The position numbers and the translations under genes were made by a program. Below are positions 8,197 through 16,266 of a stretch of 29,399 nt of DNA, piece after piece. Under the pieces are notes generated by a model. The model ran no database searches. It was not told the origin of the DNA and worked only from the letters and a program-made list of their open reading frames with translations. Each line of letters opens with the position of its first letter. Within the stretch, counting starts at the first letter, position 1. The stretch is from Verrucomicrobiaceae bacterium (GTDB lineage Bacteria > Verrucomicrobiota > Verrucomicrobiia > Verrucomicrobiales > Verrucomicrobiaceae). The stretch lies in the NCBI GenBank assembly GCA_021151605.1, contig JAGKWZ010000040.1:1-29399 (forward strand), written 5' to 3'.

Positions 8197-8907
8197 ATGA
8201 GAAAGCTGAGCACCTTCTTGGAGAACCCCTTTGACGATCCTGGCATCAGCATCGCTGAGCTGCTGGCCTTTTCCACCGATCATCTCCAGCGGATGATCGC
8301 CAACAATCCCTCCGGCGAGCTCACGGCCCGCATCACCGCCACCACCAGCGCTTATCAGCTCGTGGCTGACTGTGTGAGCGATGACGAGACGAAGCTGGCT
8401 CTGCGCAAGGCGCGCAATCTGGCGAAGAAGAACTTCCGCCAGGACACTCTGCTAAGCGGTGTCGAGCGCGTGGAAGGTGGCATCATCAGTGCCTATGCCG
8501 ACAGCAGCTTGGTGCTCATGGAGGCTCTGCCGAATGGTCGCAGCATCTTTGGCTCCTGCCGTGATGACCAGCTCGCCATCCACCTGAACACCCTCCATGC
8601 CGCCGTCACCGCCCATGCGGCGGACTTGGCCCCGGCCATTGTCACTCTGACGAACAATCTCCAAGCGCAATGGACCTCCATCCTGAATGCCTGCATGGAA
8701 ACTACGGGTGACAAAACCTCCACTCAGGAAGGCAAGAAGCAGGCGCGCTACAATCTCCAGCTCATGCTGTTCCTGAACCTGAACAAGCTCGGCGAAATGT
8801 TCCCCCGCCAGCCCGAAAAGCTGCCTCTCTACATGCAAGAGCATCTCCTCCGCGACCGCGTCTCTGGTGGTGATGATGAGGAGCCGCCAGTGCCGACGAC
8901 GGTGTAA
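8197..8907 (+). CDS. Unrecognised soluble alpha-helical protein
   Basis: A 236-residue protein, chosen to start at ATG 8197 (MRKLSTFLENPFDDPG) because the 40 residues upstream in the same frame look non-coding. There is no signal peptide or membrane segment. The sequence reads as mostly helical (DETKLALRKARNLAKKNFRQ; HLNTLHAAVTAHAADL; NLQLMLFLNLNKLGEMFP) and ends in an acidic, proline-rich tail (GGDDEEPPVPTTV). I do not recognise the family. It sits just after the 41-bp repeat array, and no partner gene is evident. Confidence 0.7.
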   Translation: MRKLSTFLENPFDDPGISIAELLAFSTDHLQRMIANNPSGELTARITATTSAYQLVADCVSDDETKLALRKARNLAKKNFRQDTLLSGVERVEGGIISAYADSSLVLMEALPNGRSIFGSCRDDQLAIHLNTLHAAVTAHAADLAPAIVTLTNNLQAQWTSILNACMETTGDKTSTQEGKKQARYNLQLMLFLNLNKLGEMFPRQPEKLPLYMQEHLLRDRVSGGDDEEPPVPTTV

Positions 8908-9009
8908 CTTTGCATCACAGCTTGTTCATCTTTGTCGGGGATAAAGCTACTGACATACAGATTGTTTTGGTGGAAAATGGCTGTGGTCTACTACCACAGA
9001 CAACTGCAT

Positions 9010-9633
9010 ATGAATGAAACAAAGACTTGGGCTAAATCGCTGGGCGTTGCCACCACGGCGAACGTGCCTCCAATAGCTGACTACTCTCAACTTTACGCAT
9101 ACACTGCACAAGACATCGCTATTCGTGCAGTTCTATTGCAAGGGATAGTTGCAGTTGCCTACGGCGTCGAAGCACAGCCAATCATTGAGTGGTTTCAGAA
9201 TCAGAAGATCTGGGATTCAATCACGCCAAAAGAGCGTGCTTTTTTTGGGCGCAAACGGCGCACGAAAGCTGAGTGCATTCGATTTCAATGGCAGCAGGAG
9301 GCGGAGTGGACGCTGCTGTGGATGATTGGACGAGTGAAGACTCTCGGCCTGCCAACGAAATGTTGTGATACACGTCGGCTCGTCGATGAAATCATCCCTG
9401 CACTTGGTGATGATCTGCAGGGCTTTATTGAGAAATCCAAGTTGCGGTCACCAGGTGAAATTCTCGCAGAAGATGAAAGGACGTATAATTTGTGGTGTCA
9501 TGCACTCGCTGCTCAACACAATAAAGAGAGTCTACCTATCGACTTGAATCTTGGGGTGCTACGAGAGCGGCGCTATGCTTTTGAATGGATAGACGGACAG
9601 CAGGAGTGGGATGAAGTCACTTGTGACACCTAA
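9010..9633 (+). CDS. DUF4272 family protein
   Basis: A 207-residue protein matching the DUF4272 pattern. The N-terminus reads KSLGVATTANVPPI, then IAIRAVLLQGIVAVAYGV, a central WTLLWMIGRVKTLGLP, LRSPGEILAEDERTYNLWCHA, and the C-terminal ERRYAFEWIDGQQEWDEVTCDT. Function of the family is unknown; members are often found in variable regions and near immunity or toxin loci. The start is uncertain: ATG 9010 places the conserved N-terminus about 8 residues in, while ATG 8977 or a further upstream start is also open. A hairpin (CTGTGGT 8981-8987, ACCACAG 8993-8999) just before 9010 fits the shorter form. Confidence 0.8.
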   Translation: MNETKTWAKSLGVATTANVPPIADYSQLYAYTAQDIAIRAVLLQGIVAVAYGVEAQPIIEWFQNQKIWDSITPKERAFFGRKRRTKAECIRFQWQQEAEWTLLWMIGRVKTLGLPTKCCDTRRLVDEIIPALGDDLQGFIEKSKLRSPGEILAEDERTYNLWCHALAAQHNKESLPIDLNLGVLRERRYAFEWIDGQQEWDEVTCDT

Positions 9634-9673
9634 CGTAACTTAGCGTGACAGCCCTCGAAACGGGAGAGCTGAC

Positions 9674-9753
9674 GAGCCTTGTCAGGCTCAAAGAACCGGC
9701 TGAAGCCGGAACTACGAACGAAGAGGGCGCGATCTCCAGATGAAGATCGCGCC
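9674..9753. repeat. Cluster of three hairpins (REP-like, possible terminator)
   Basis: Three consecutive inverted repeats lie 40-120 bp after the DUF4272 stop: GAGCCT/AGGCTC (9674-9689), CCGGCT/AGCCGG (9696-9709) and a perfect 10-bp GGCGCGATCT/AGATCGCGCC (9726-9753). The middle one sits in an 'ACCGGCTGAAGCCGGAACTA' context that looks like a dispersed intergenic palindrome. No T-run follows. The remaining gap to 9922 shows no clear gene. Confidence 0.6.
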
Positions 9754-9922
9754 TTGAGGGATTCGCAGTGAGGCGGATTAGAGACCGGGGGTCGATGAGC
9801 TTCTCGGGCTTCACGATGTCTTTGCCGAAGTTGCGGATGCATTGGCGGTCTTTTCGGTGGCAATGGAAACGAGAAGCGCCCCCAGATGAAGGCTTTGTTT
9901 CAAGCCAGTTCGCCGACTTGGC

Positions 9923-10306
9923 ATGGGCCGTGCTTTTGCACTTTATGTGGAACAACCAACCCGCATCATTCCGATCAACCCAAACCGTCCCTCGCAAGAA
10001 CCCTCGAATGTCATTCGCATGGAGCCAGATCCAGGACTCATCAAGCTCGAGACGGCTGCGGGACGCGAGGTCGTCTCAGGCGGTGACTCAGAGTCTGCTC
10101 AGCGCTTCGCCAGCGAGGTAAAATACGTCACTTACTTCGCTCAGCGTTTGGCAGATACTTTGGGCATGAGGCAGCTAACTTTGGGGATCGTGGAAGATCG
10201 TGAAGGGCAGACGGCTTTCAGAGCCTCTTCTACCGGCTGGCATGGAGCGGTTTCCAGCAATCGGCGCGGCCTCTGGCAGGTGCGCGAATCTCTTGTGCGC
10301 AGCTAG
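9923..10306 (+). CDS. Small unrecognised protein, first gene of the amt operon
   Basis: A 127-residue protein without a signal peptide or membrane segment. The first 40 residues are proline-rich (RIIPINPNRPSQEP); the rest looks like an alpha/beta domain (SAQRFASEVKYVTYFAQRLADTLGM then QLTLGIVEDREG). I do not recognise it. It ends 13 bp before the roadblock-like gene, which lies 6 bp before the ammonium transporter, so the three are probably co-transcribed. An alternative start at ATG 10019 would remove the proline-rich part. Confidence 0.6.
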   Translation: MGRAFALYVEQPTRIIPINPNRPSQEPSNVIRMEPDPGLIKLETAAGREVVSGGDSESAQRFASEVKYVTYFAQRLADTLGMRQLTLGIVEDREGQTAFRASSTGWHGAVSSNRRGLWQVRESLVRS

Positions 10307-10319
10307 AATCTGACCGGTC

Positions 10320-11021
10320 ATGACTCCGAACACGCTCATCGCTGCTGCGGCTTCCCTTCAACGTCTCGATGGCGTGGCGGGGGTGATTCTCTTCAAAGGT
10401 AAGAACACTGTGCATAAGCAGATGCCCTTCTCCGATGGTCGTTCGCTGGACCTTCAGGCCACGATCGGCCAGATGGTGGATGGCTACCGTCAGGTGCGGC
10501 GGAAGATGCGCCAAATCTACCTGGAGTTTGATGGCGGAACGCTGCTAATCGTTATTCAGGATGAAAGCGTGCTCGTGCTGCTGCTCACGGCCCGGGCGGA
10601 TGCAGACCTCGTGGCGAGCGCTGCGGCAGTCCTGCTCAATGACCAAGCTCTCGCGCTCGCACAGCTCTCCAACGAGGCCTCTGCGGCGACGCTCAAGACA
10701 TCGGATGGCATCGAGGAACTCGTGGTGACGAGTCCACGACGTCTCCAGGAAATGACCGACAAAGCGGAGCCCGTGGTGAACAACTGGGGCCAGATCCGCA
10801 AGCAGCTCGAAGGCATCCTCGGCAAGGTCATGGGACGGGCGCAGCTCTCCATGATGATCGACCGCACTCTGGTGAAGCGTGGCACGCCTGATCCTTACAG
10901 CCTGCCAGGCGCCGAGGTCCGCAAGCTGGCCGTGGCCCTCGTCGATCAGGTGCCGAACAGCAGTAAGCGTCAGGCTTTGATGAGCGAACTCGAAACTGTT
11001 CTGGCCGACCACCGGCTCTAA
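10320..11021 (+). CDS. Roadblock/LC7-like protein
   Basis: A 233-residue protein. Residues about 10-100 look like a roadblock/LC7 domain of the MglB type: LQRLDGVAGVILFKG, a middle helix (DLQATIGQMVDGYRQVRRKM), strands IYLEFDGGTLLIVIQDES and VLVLLLTARADADL. These domains dimerise and often regulate small GTPases. Residues 130-233 form a separate, mostly helical domain (IRKQLEGILGKVMGRAQ; VRKLAVALVDQVPNSSKRQALMSEL in pieces). No GTPase gene is adjacent. Its position 6 bp upstream of the ammonium transporter suggests a link to transporter function or localisation, which is inference. Confidence 0.65.
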   Translation: MTPNTLIAAAASLQRLDGVAGVILFKGKNTVHKQMPFSDGRSLDLQATIGQMVDGYRQVRRKMRQIYLEFDGGTLLIVIQDESVLVLLLTARADADLVASAAAVLLNDQALALAQLSNEASAATLKTSDGIEELVVTSPRRLQEMTDKAEPVVNNWGQIRKQLEGILGKVMGRAQLSMMIDRTLVKRGTPDPYSLPGAEVRKLAVALVDQVPNSSKRQALMSELETVLADHRL

Positions 11022-11027
11022 TTTCCC

Positions 11028-12644
11028 ATGAAACGACTCTACTTCACCGCCGCGATTGCGGCCCTCCTGATTTCCAGTTCTGTTCACGCGCAAACGCCCG
11101 AAGCTCCGCCATCGGCTCCTTCCATTGGGGTTCCTGATAACAAGCTGGAAAAGAAGCTCGATGGCATCCTCGGCAAGATCGAGAACAACGAGCGACTCGA
11201 CAGCAAACTCGATGGGATCATCAACCGTCTCGACTCCAACGATAAGGTCGCGGGCAAACTCGACAGCATCTTGAGCATCCTCAAAGACCACGAGCAAAAG
11301 CTGGGGAAACTGCCCGCCACTGCCCCTGCTCCTGCTGCTGTGGAGGCCGCCGCAGCACCTGCTGCCGCAGCGACACCTGCACCCGTGCCTGCACCAGCGG
11401 GTGAGATCAGTGAGACGCAGTGGAATATCAACTATGTCTGGATCATCCTCACAGCAGCGATGGTCTTCTTCATGCAGGCAGGGTTTGTGATGCTGGAGAT
11501 CGGAGCCTGCCGGGCGAAGAACACGATCAATATCGTGATGAAGTCCTTCCTCGACTTCTGCATCTGCTCCCTCGTCTTCCTGCTTATCGGCTTCTCCTTG
11601 ATGTTCGGCACCTCCTGGAATGGCGTCGTCGGTGCGGACACGTTCTGGCTTTCCAGCTTTCCAGGGGATCACAAGGTCTGGGTCTTCTGGTTCTTCCAGG
11701 TGGGCTTCGCGGGCGTCTCCTGCACGATCATGTCGGGTGCCGTGGCTGAGCGCACCAAGTTCCTCGGTTACCTCATCTACTGCGCGCTTTTCACGGCATT
11801 CATTTATCCCGTGATCGGCCACTGGGCCTGGGGCAGCTTTGGCGGGGCCTATGGCATCGGTGGTGAAAAGGGCTGGCTGGAGGCTCTCGGTTTCGTGGAC
11901 TACGCAGGCTCATCCGTCGTCCATGCCTGCGGTGGTGCCTGTGCGCTGGCGGGCATCCTGGCCGTGGGGCCGCGCCACGGTCGATTTGGCAAAGATGGCG
12001 AGTCGCGCCTGATCGCTGGTCATAATATCCCGCTCGTCACGCTCGGTGTTTTGTTGCTGTGGTTCGGCTGGTTTGGATTCAACGCTGGCTCATCACTCAG
12101 TGGTAGTTCGGTCATCGGGCGGCTCGTGGTAAATACCACCATCAGTCCCTCGGCGGCAGGCATTGCGGCGATGATCTCCATGTGGTTCATCCAAGGAAAG
12201 CCCGACGTGAACATCGCCATGAACGGTGCCCTCGGCGGTGCCGTAGCCATCACGGCCTGCTGTGGCAATGTCAGCCCCGCAGCGGCCATCGTCATCGGTG
12301 CCATTGGCGGTATCGTCACTACGATCGCGACCATCGCCCTGGAACGCTGGCAGATCGATGACGCCGTCGGTGCCGTGCCTGTTCATCTGGCCTGCGGCTG
12401 GTGGGGCACTCTGAGCGTCGCCCTGTTTGATGAGAAAGGCTTCAGCATCGAGCGGCTCGGCGTCCAGGCTCTCGGAGTCGCCAGCATCAGTCTCTACTCC
12501 TTCGTCGCCTGCTATCTCGTCTTCGTGCTTATCAAGCTAGTCGTGCGCATCCGCGCCACTGAAGAGGAACAGATCAACGGCCTCGACTTCACCGAGCACG
12601 CAGCCAACGCCTACCCCGACTTCCAGACGACGGAGCAGGCGTGA
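11028..12644 (+). CDS. amt: Ammonium transporter (Amt) with coiled-coil N-terminal extension
   Basis: A 538-residue protein. Residues 1-21 are a signal peptide (MKRLYFTAAIAALLISSSVHA). Residues about 38-95 contain repeated heptad-like blocks (LDGILGKIENNERL, LDGIINRLDSNDKV, LDSILSILKDHEQKL). An Ala/Pro linker follows at 96-125. The Amt domain begins near 130 (WNINYVWIILTAAMVFFMQ) with about eleven membrane helices and the signature VDYAGSSVVHACGGACAL. Amt channels conduct ammonium/ammonia across the inner membrane. An unstructured linker preceded by a predicted periplasmic coiled coil is unusual for the family. No glnK/PII gene is adjacent; instead it follows a roadblock-like gene. Confidence 0.92.
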   Translation: MKRLYFTAAIAALLISSSVHAQTPEAPPSAPSIGVPDNKLEKKLDGILGKIENNERLDSKLDGIINRLDSNDKVAGKLDSILSILKDHEQKLGKLPATAPAPAAVEAAAAPAAAATPAPVPAPAGEISETQWNINYVWIILTAAMVFFMQAGFVMLEIGACRAKNTINIVMKSFLDFCICSLVFLLIGFSLMFGTSWNGVVGADTFWLSSFPGDHKVWVFWFFQVGFAGVSCTIMSGAVAERTKFLGYLIYCALFTAFIYPVIGHWAWGSFGGAYGIGGEKGWLEALGFVDYAGSSVVHACGGACALAGILAVGPRHGRFGKDGESRLIAGHNIPLVTLGVLLLWFGWFGFNAGSSLSGSSVIGRLVVNTTISPSAAGIAAMISMWFIQGKPDVNIAMNGALGGAVAITACCGNVSPAAAIVIGAIGGIVTTIATIALERWQIDDAVGAVPVHLACGWWGTLSVALFDEKGFSIERLGVQALGVASISLYSFVACYLVFVLIKLVVRIRATEEEQINGLDFTEHAANAYPDFQTTEQA

Positions 12645-12665
12645 TGTGGTGGTGGCGGGAAACGG

Positions 12666-13916
12666 CTATTCGAAGTGCAGTTTCCCGATGTCACTCCGGC
12701 GCTGCATCCCATCAAAGGTGATCTTCGCCGACTCCTCGTAGGCTTTCTCCCGCGCTTCGGTTCGCGATGAGGCCTGCACGGCCACGGCGAGCACACGGCC
12801 GCCGTTGGATTCAAAGTCGCCCGCCGCGTTTTTGCGGGTGCCGCAGTGGTAAACGCGCGCGCCTTCCACCTGATCGAGCCCGTGGATTACATCGCCGCTG
12901 TGCGATGTGGCGGGATAGCCTGCGGAGGCGGTGATCACGCAGATGCTCCAGCCTTCGGCAAAGTTCAGCAGTTCCGGTTTCAGCGTGCCCTTCGCAGCAT
13001 GGAAGACATAGTTGGCGAAGTCACCGCGCACCATCGGCATCACGGCCTCGGCTTCGGGGTCACCAAAGCGGCAGTTGTATTCGATCACCTTCGGTCCATC
13101 CGGCGTGAGCATGAGGCCAAAGTAGAGGAAGCCTCGGTATTTCAGACCATCCTGGATCAAGCCATTCACCGTGGGCTGAACGATCTCGCGCTCGATCCTG
13201 GCCAGCACTTCGGGCGTCACGATTTCTCTGCTCGCCACCGCGCCCATGCCGCCGGTGTTCGGGCCCTGGTCATCATCGCGGATGCGCTTGTAGTCACGGG
13301 CGGGCATCAGGATGTGGTATTGATCATCACAAACGGAGGCAAAAACGGACAGCTCTGGCCCCACGAGGCAGCTTTCCACCACCAGATTCCCCGCACCAAA
13401 GATGCGCTTCTCCATCACGTCCGAGATGAAGGCCTCCGCCTCGGCGAGATCGGGGCAGACAGCCACGCCTTTGCCAGCGGCCAGTCCATCAAACTTCAGC
13501 ACGATGGGGAACTCCGTGAGTGCCGCGCGAGCTTCCTCGGCGGTGGTGCAGACAGTGTAAGAGGCCGTGGGGATGGCGTGACGCTTGAGGAAATGCTTCG
13601 CAAAGGCCTTCGAGGCTTCGAGTTGTGCAGCCTCTTTCACCGGCCCCCAGCAGGGGATGCCAGCCTCGGCGCAGAGATTCGCCAGGCCTTGATCCTTCAC
13701 CAGCAGCGCTTCCTCACCCGCCACGCAGAGGTCGATGGCATTGGCCTTCATCCAGGCGATCAGGTCTGGGAGAGACGGCACGTCCACACGAGTGGCGAGC
13801 GCCGAAATCGCATCGCTACCAGGGTGGGCGAAGAGTTCGTGCTGTTCGAGAGACTCACTCAGAGCGGTGATGAGGGCGTGCTCGCGGCCGCCTTTGCCTG
13901 TGACCAAAATTTTCAT
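12666..13916 (-). CDS. purD: Phosphoribosylamine-glycine ligase
   Basis: A 416-residue protein matching PurD over its full length (family about 420). It starts MKILVTGKGGREHAL, with the N-terminal nucleotide-binding fold. The ATP-grasp core includes PIVLKFDGLAAGKGV, GPELSVFASVCDDQ, the family block GPNTGGMGAVA, YRGFLYFGLML and VIEYNCRFGDPEAEAVMP. It catalyses the second step of purine synthesis, joining 5-phosphoribosylamine and glycine using ATP, in the cytoplasm. It is convergent with amt, with 21 bp between the stops and no clear terminator. Confidence 0.96.
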   Translation of the reverse strand: MKILVTGKGGREHALITALSESLEQHELFAHPGSDAISALATRVDVPSLPDLIAWMKANAIDLCVAGEEALLVKDQGLANLCAEAGIPCWGPVKEAAQLEASKAFAKHFLKRHAIPTASYTVCTTAEEARAALTEFPIVLKFDGLAAGKGVAVCPDLAEAEAFISDVMEKRIFGAGNLVVESCLVGPELSVFASVCDDQYHILMPARDYKRIRDDDQGPNTGGMGAVASREIVTPEVLARIEREIVQPTVNGLIQDGLKYRGFLYFGLMLTPDGPKVIEYNCRFGDPEAEAVMPMVRGDFANYVFHAAKGTLKPELLNFAEGWSICVITASAGYPATSHSGDVIHGLDQVEGARVYHCGTRKNAAGDFESNGGRVLAVAVQASSRTEAREKAYEESAKITFDGMQRRSDIGKLHFE

Positions 13917-14065
13917 GGGCGGCCATTCTTAGCGGGCAAAGCAGATGCGCCAATCTCAAATCACGCATTGCGCGCACTTCACCACCAGGCAGGGGTTTTA
14001 CAATCGTCTCGCCATTGAGAACAAAGACAGGCGAACCCACCACCACTCGTTCAGTCTCATCTCAC

Positions 14066-14416
14066 ATGCGCTCGCTCCTTTTTCTCCTAGCACTCAGTTC
14101 TCTGCACTCCGCCGAGCCAATCACCAACTCCATCGGCATGAAGCTCGTGCCGATCTCGCCGGGTAGCTTCGTCATGGGGCAGGATGGTCCGGCTTCGGAC
14201 TACAAGATCGCGAAGCATCCCGAGAAGTTCGACGACACCGACTGGGATGAGAAGCCGACGCATCGCGTGACGATCACACAGGCGTTTCACATGGCTGCCA
14301 CGGAGGTCACGCTGAGGCAGTATCGGGCGATGGATGCGGATTTTCGTGCGGGTGACGAAGGGCAAGGCGCTGAGCTGAGATGGCGAGACCAGTTGCGTCA
14401 AAAGACGTTCAGGTAA
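14066..14416 (+). pseudogene. Truncated formylglycine-generating-enzyme-like (SUMF1) gene
   Basis: The frame starts with a signal peptide (MRSLLFLLALSSLHSAE) and then the SUMF1/FGE family start: ITNSIGMKLVPISPGSFVMG, THRVTITQAFHMAATEVTLRQYR. Homology stops near codon 100 (MDADFRAGDEGQG). The remaining codons to 14416 are not family-like and overlap the convergent gene. Intact members run to 250 residues or more and have the catalytic C-terminal part, which is missing. Decay or replacement by the neighbouring gene is likely. Confidence 0.8.
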
Positions 14417-14865
14417 ATAAACGCTCTGCCCTTCGAGGTTTTGACGATTTCCACAGTCCCCAGCACAACTTCCAACATACCGGAAAACATAGGATCGTCC
14501 TCCCACGAGATCAGCTCTGGAGGGAGCTTAAGGAAATGTGCCTTCCTCAGGCGAAACAGATGAATCGCCGTTTCGTCATGGAGCTCTTTTTCGCCAGTCA
14601 GTTTATCCAAAGGAAGACCACCCGGCTGTCCTGCCAAGACATCTTCGTTCGCACATTCGATCAGATGCCAGTTTTCACGAAGATAGCCTGATGAATGGAT
14701 GAGACGAAAGTCAGCCCCAGGTGTGAGGATGTGATACTGCTCCAGCCTGGATCTGACGTTGCCTTTGTGCCCAAGGATGATCCAGGCCGCAAAAAGCACT
14801 GGGAGTAGAAGGAGCCACCATGCCCATCGACGTGAAGTTGAAGTCTTGTGAGAAGTGTTTGGCAT
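14398..14865 (-). CDS. Unrecognised membrane-anchored protein
   Basis: A 155-residue protein with a basic N-terminus (MPNTSHKTSTSRRW) and one membrane helix (WWLLLLPVLFAAWIILG, about residues 15-31), so it is probably anchored with the rest outside the cytoplasm. The soluble part contains LEQYHILTPGADFRLIHSSG and YLRENWHLIECANEDV and has no motif I recognise. It lies between two gene remnants, which suggests it arrived with the rearrangement that broke them. ATG 14865 is chosen over a TTG seven codons upstream. Confidence 0.6.
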   Translation of the reverse strand: MPNTSHKTSTSRRWAWWLLLLPVLFAAWIILGHKGNVRSRLEQYHILTPGADFRLIHSSGYLRENWHLIECANEDVLAGQPGGLPLDKLTGEKELHDETAIHLFRLRKAHFLKLPPELISWEDDPMFSGMLEVVLGTVEIVKTSKGRAFIYLNVF

Positions 14866-14914
14866 GGCGTTAAATTCTTGAGGCAAGATTCCAAGACGGA
14901 TTTGCTACCCTGAG

Positions 14915-15080
14915 CTGCCTGCGCACTCAGGCGAAGACCAATGCCGTAGGGCTTGCCACCACTGACGCGCTCTTTGACACGCAGCGTGTGCTCACGCAGA
15001 CCGCGCTAAGTTTCCTCCCACGTTTCGCCACGGTGGATGTTTGTGCAGTAGCCGAGATGGATGCCGTGATTGAGCTGCAT
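14915..15080 (-). pseudogene. eboE: Fragment of an eboE-like gene
   Basis: On the minus strand from ATG 15080 the translation reads MQLNHGIHLGYCTNIHRGE, TWEET, then an in-frame TAG (15008-15006), then RGLREHTLRVKERVSG and KPYGIGLRLSAQAA, after which similarity ends near 14915. This matches, from memory of the family, the N-terminus of EboE (a TIM-barrel protein of the ebo metabolite-trafficking cluster). About 55 of some 390 codons remain and one is a stop, so it is non-functional. No other ebo genes are in the window. Confidence 0.7.
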
Positions 15081-15090
15081 GAGGCGCGGA

Positions 15091-16215
15091 TCAAGGCTTT
15101 AGCACCACTTTGAGCAGGCCTTCTTTGTTGTCGTAGAGGCGGTGGAACCAGCCGGCACCTTCCTCCAGCGGGGCCACGGCGCTGAGCAGGGGCTCGACTT
15201 GGATGCTGCCGTCTTCGATGCGGCGGATGGCCTCGGGATACTCACCAGCGCAGGAGCAGGAGCCTTTGATGGTGAGTTGGCGGGTGACGACTTCCTGAAG
15301 AGGGAAAGGTGTGTTGGGCTGGAGGTTGCCGATGAGGATGACCTGCCCACCTTTGCGCACGCAGCGGATGGCGAGATCCAGCGGTGCCGCAGCGCCGACG
15401 ACTTCAAAGCTGGCGTCAGCGCCATCACCACCGCAGATCTCGCGGAGGTGGGCGGCCAGGCCTTCTTGCTTGGCATGGAAGGCATCGGAGGCACCGAGCT
15501 TTTTGGCGAGTTCGAGACGCTTTTCATCGAGATCGACAGCGATGACACGATCCCAGCCGCGTGCTTTCAGTGCCTGGACGACGAGCAGGCCGATCAAACC
15601 GGCACCAACGACGACAGCTGTGCCACCGGGAGCTTCTTCGCCATGGCATTCGCAGGAGTTGCCGCAGGACTCGGTCTTCTCGGTGACTTCAGCAGGCTCG
15701 GTGAAGGCTTCGCCGACTTCGATGCCATCCGCCAGATTCACCGCGTGCAGGGCGATGGACACTGGCTCGGCAAAGGCAGCTTTTTCAAACGCGAGCGACT
15801 GAGGGATGAGATAGAGAATGCGCTCTGGCAGCACGATCTTTTCGGCAAAGCAGCCGTGGCGGCGATACTCGCCTGGGGAGACGCCGAGGACTTTGCGCTT
15901 CGGGCAGAGGTTCACATAGCCGGACTGGCATTCGTCGCACTCGCCGCAGTATTCGGTGGAGTCGAAGGTGACACGGTCGCCGATCTTCCAATCGGTCACG
16001 CCTTCACCCAGCGCGATGATTTCTCCCGCTGCCTCATGCCCCATGACGATGGGCGGCTGGCGGCGTCCGCTGCGGCCATCCATACCGTGGATGTCACTGC
16101 CGCAGATGCCGCAGGCTTTGATCTGCACGAGCACCTCGCCAGCGGCGGGCACGGGGTCGGGGAAACCGATGTCGAAGTTAAACTCGGAGGCGGCGGTGAG
16201 GACGAGGGCTTTCAT
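15091..16215 (-). CDS. Zinc-dependent alcohol/polyol dehydrogenase (MDR family)
   Basis: A 374-residue medium-chain dehydrogenase. Catalytic zinc ligands are C35 (KACGICGSDIHG), H60/E61 (VMGHE) and probably E150. Structural zinc cysteines are at 90, 93, 96 and 104. The NAD-binding fold has GAGLIG at 204-209 and VIAVDLDEKRLELAKKLGA after it. Members oxidise sorbitol, threonine, butanediol or similar substrates; which one is not evident. Unusually, about 28 extra residues (roughly 168-196) lie between the two domains and contain C184, C188, C190 and H191, with many Glu/Thr around. ATG 16215 gives the usual MKALVLT start. Confidence 0.9.
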   Translation of the reverse strand: MKALVLTAASEFNFDIGFPDPVPAAGEVLVQIKACGICGSDIHGMDGRSGRRQPPIVMGHEAAGEIIALGEGVTDWKIGDRVTFDSTEYCGECDECQSGYVNLCPKRKVLGVSPGEYRRHGCFAEKIVLPERILYLIPQSLAFEKAAFAEPVSIALHAVNLADGIEVGEAFTEPAEVTEKTESCGNSCECHGEEAPGGTAVVVGAGLIGLLVVQALKARGWDRVIAVDLDEKRLELAKKLGASDAFHAKQEGLAAHLREICGGDGADASFEVVGAAAPLDLAIRCVRKGGQVILIGNLQPNTPFPLQEVVTRQLTIKGSCSCAGEYPEAIRRIEDGSIQVEPLLSAVAPLEEGAGWFHRLYDNKEGLLKVVLKP

Positions 16216-16266
16216 GGAGGGGACGGAGGATGAAAAGGGATGGCGTGGTGGCAAGAACTGCGTGGA

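Noticed and set aside
7767..8276. 169-codon minus-strand frame across the 41-bp repeats
   Set aside because: Unit length is not a multiple of three, so repeats fall in different frames; the openness follows from the repeat sequence.
9617..9997. Minus-strand frame with a protein-like stretch (RNFGKDIVKPEKLIDPRSLI)
   Set aside because: It might be the end of a lost gene, but no family could be named and the frame runs through the REP-like hairpins, so it is not reported as a gene.
10545..11822. 425-codon open frame opposite the roadblock and amt genes
   Set aside because: It runs across two recognised genes on the other strand and its translation is low in hydrophobic core pattern.
12846..14018. 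390-codon open frame opposite purD
   Set aside because: Shadow of purD, which matches its family over the full length.
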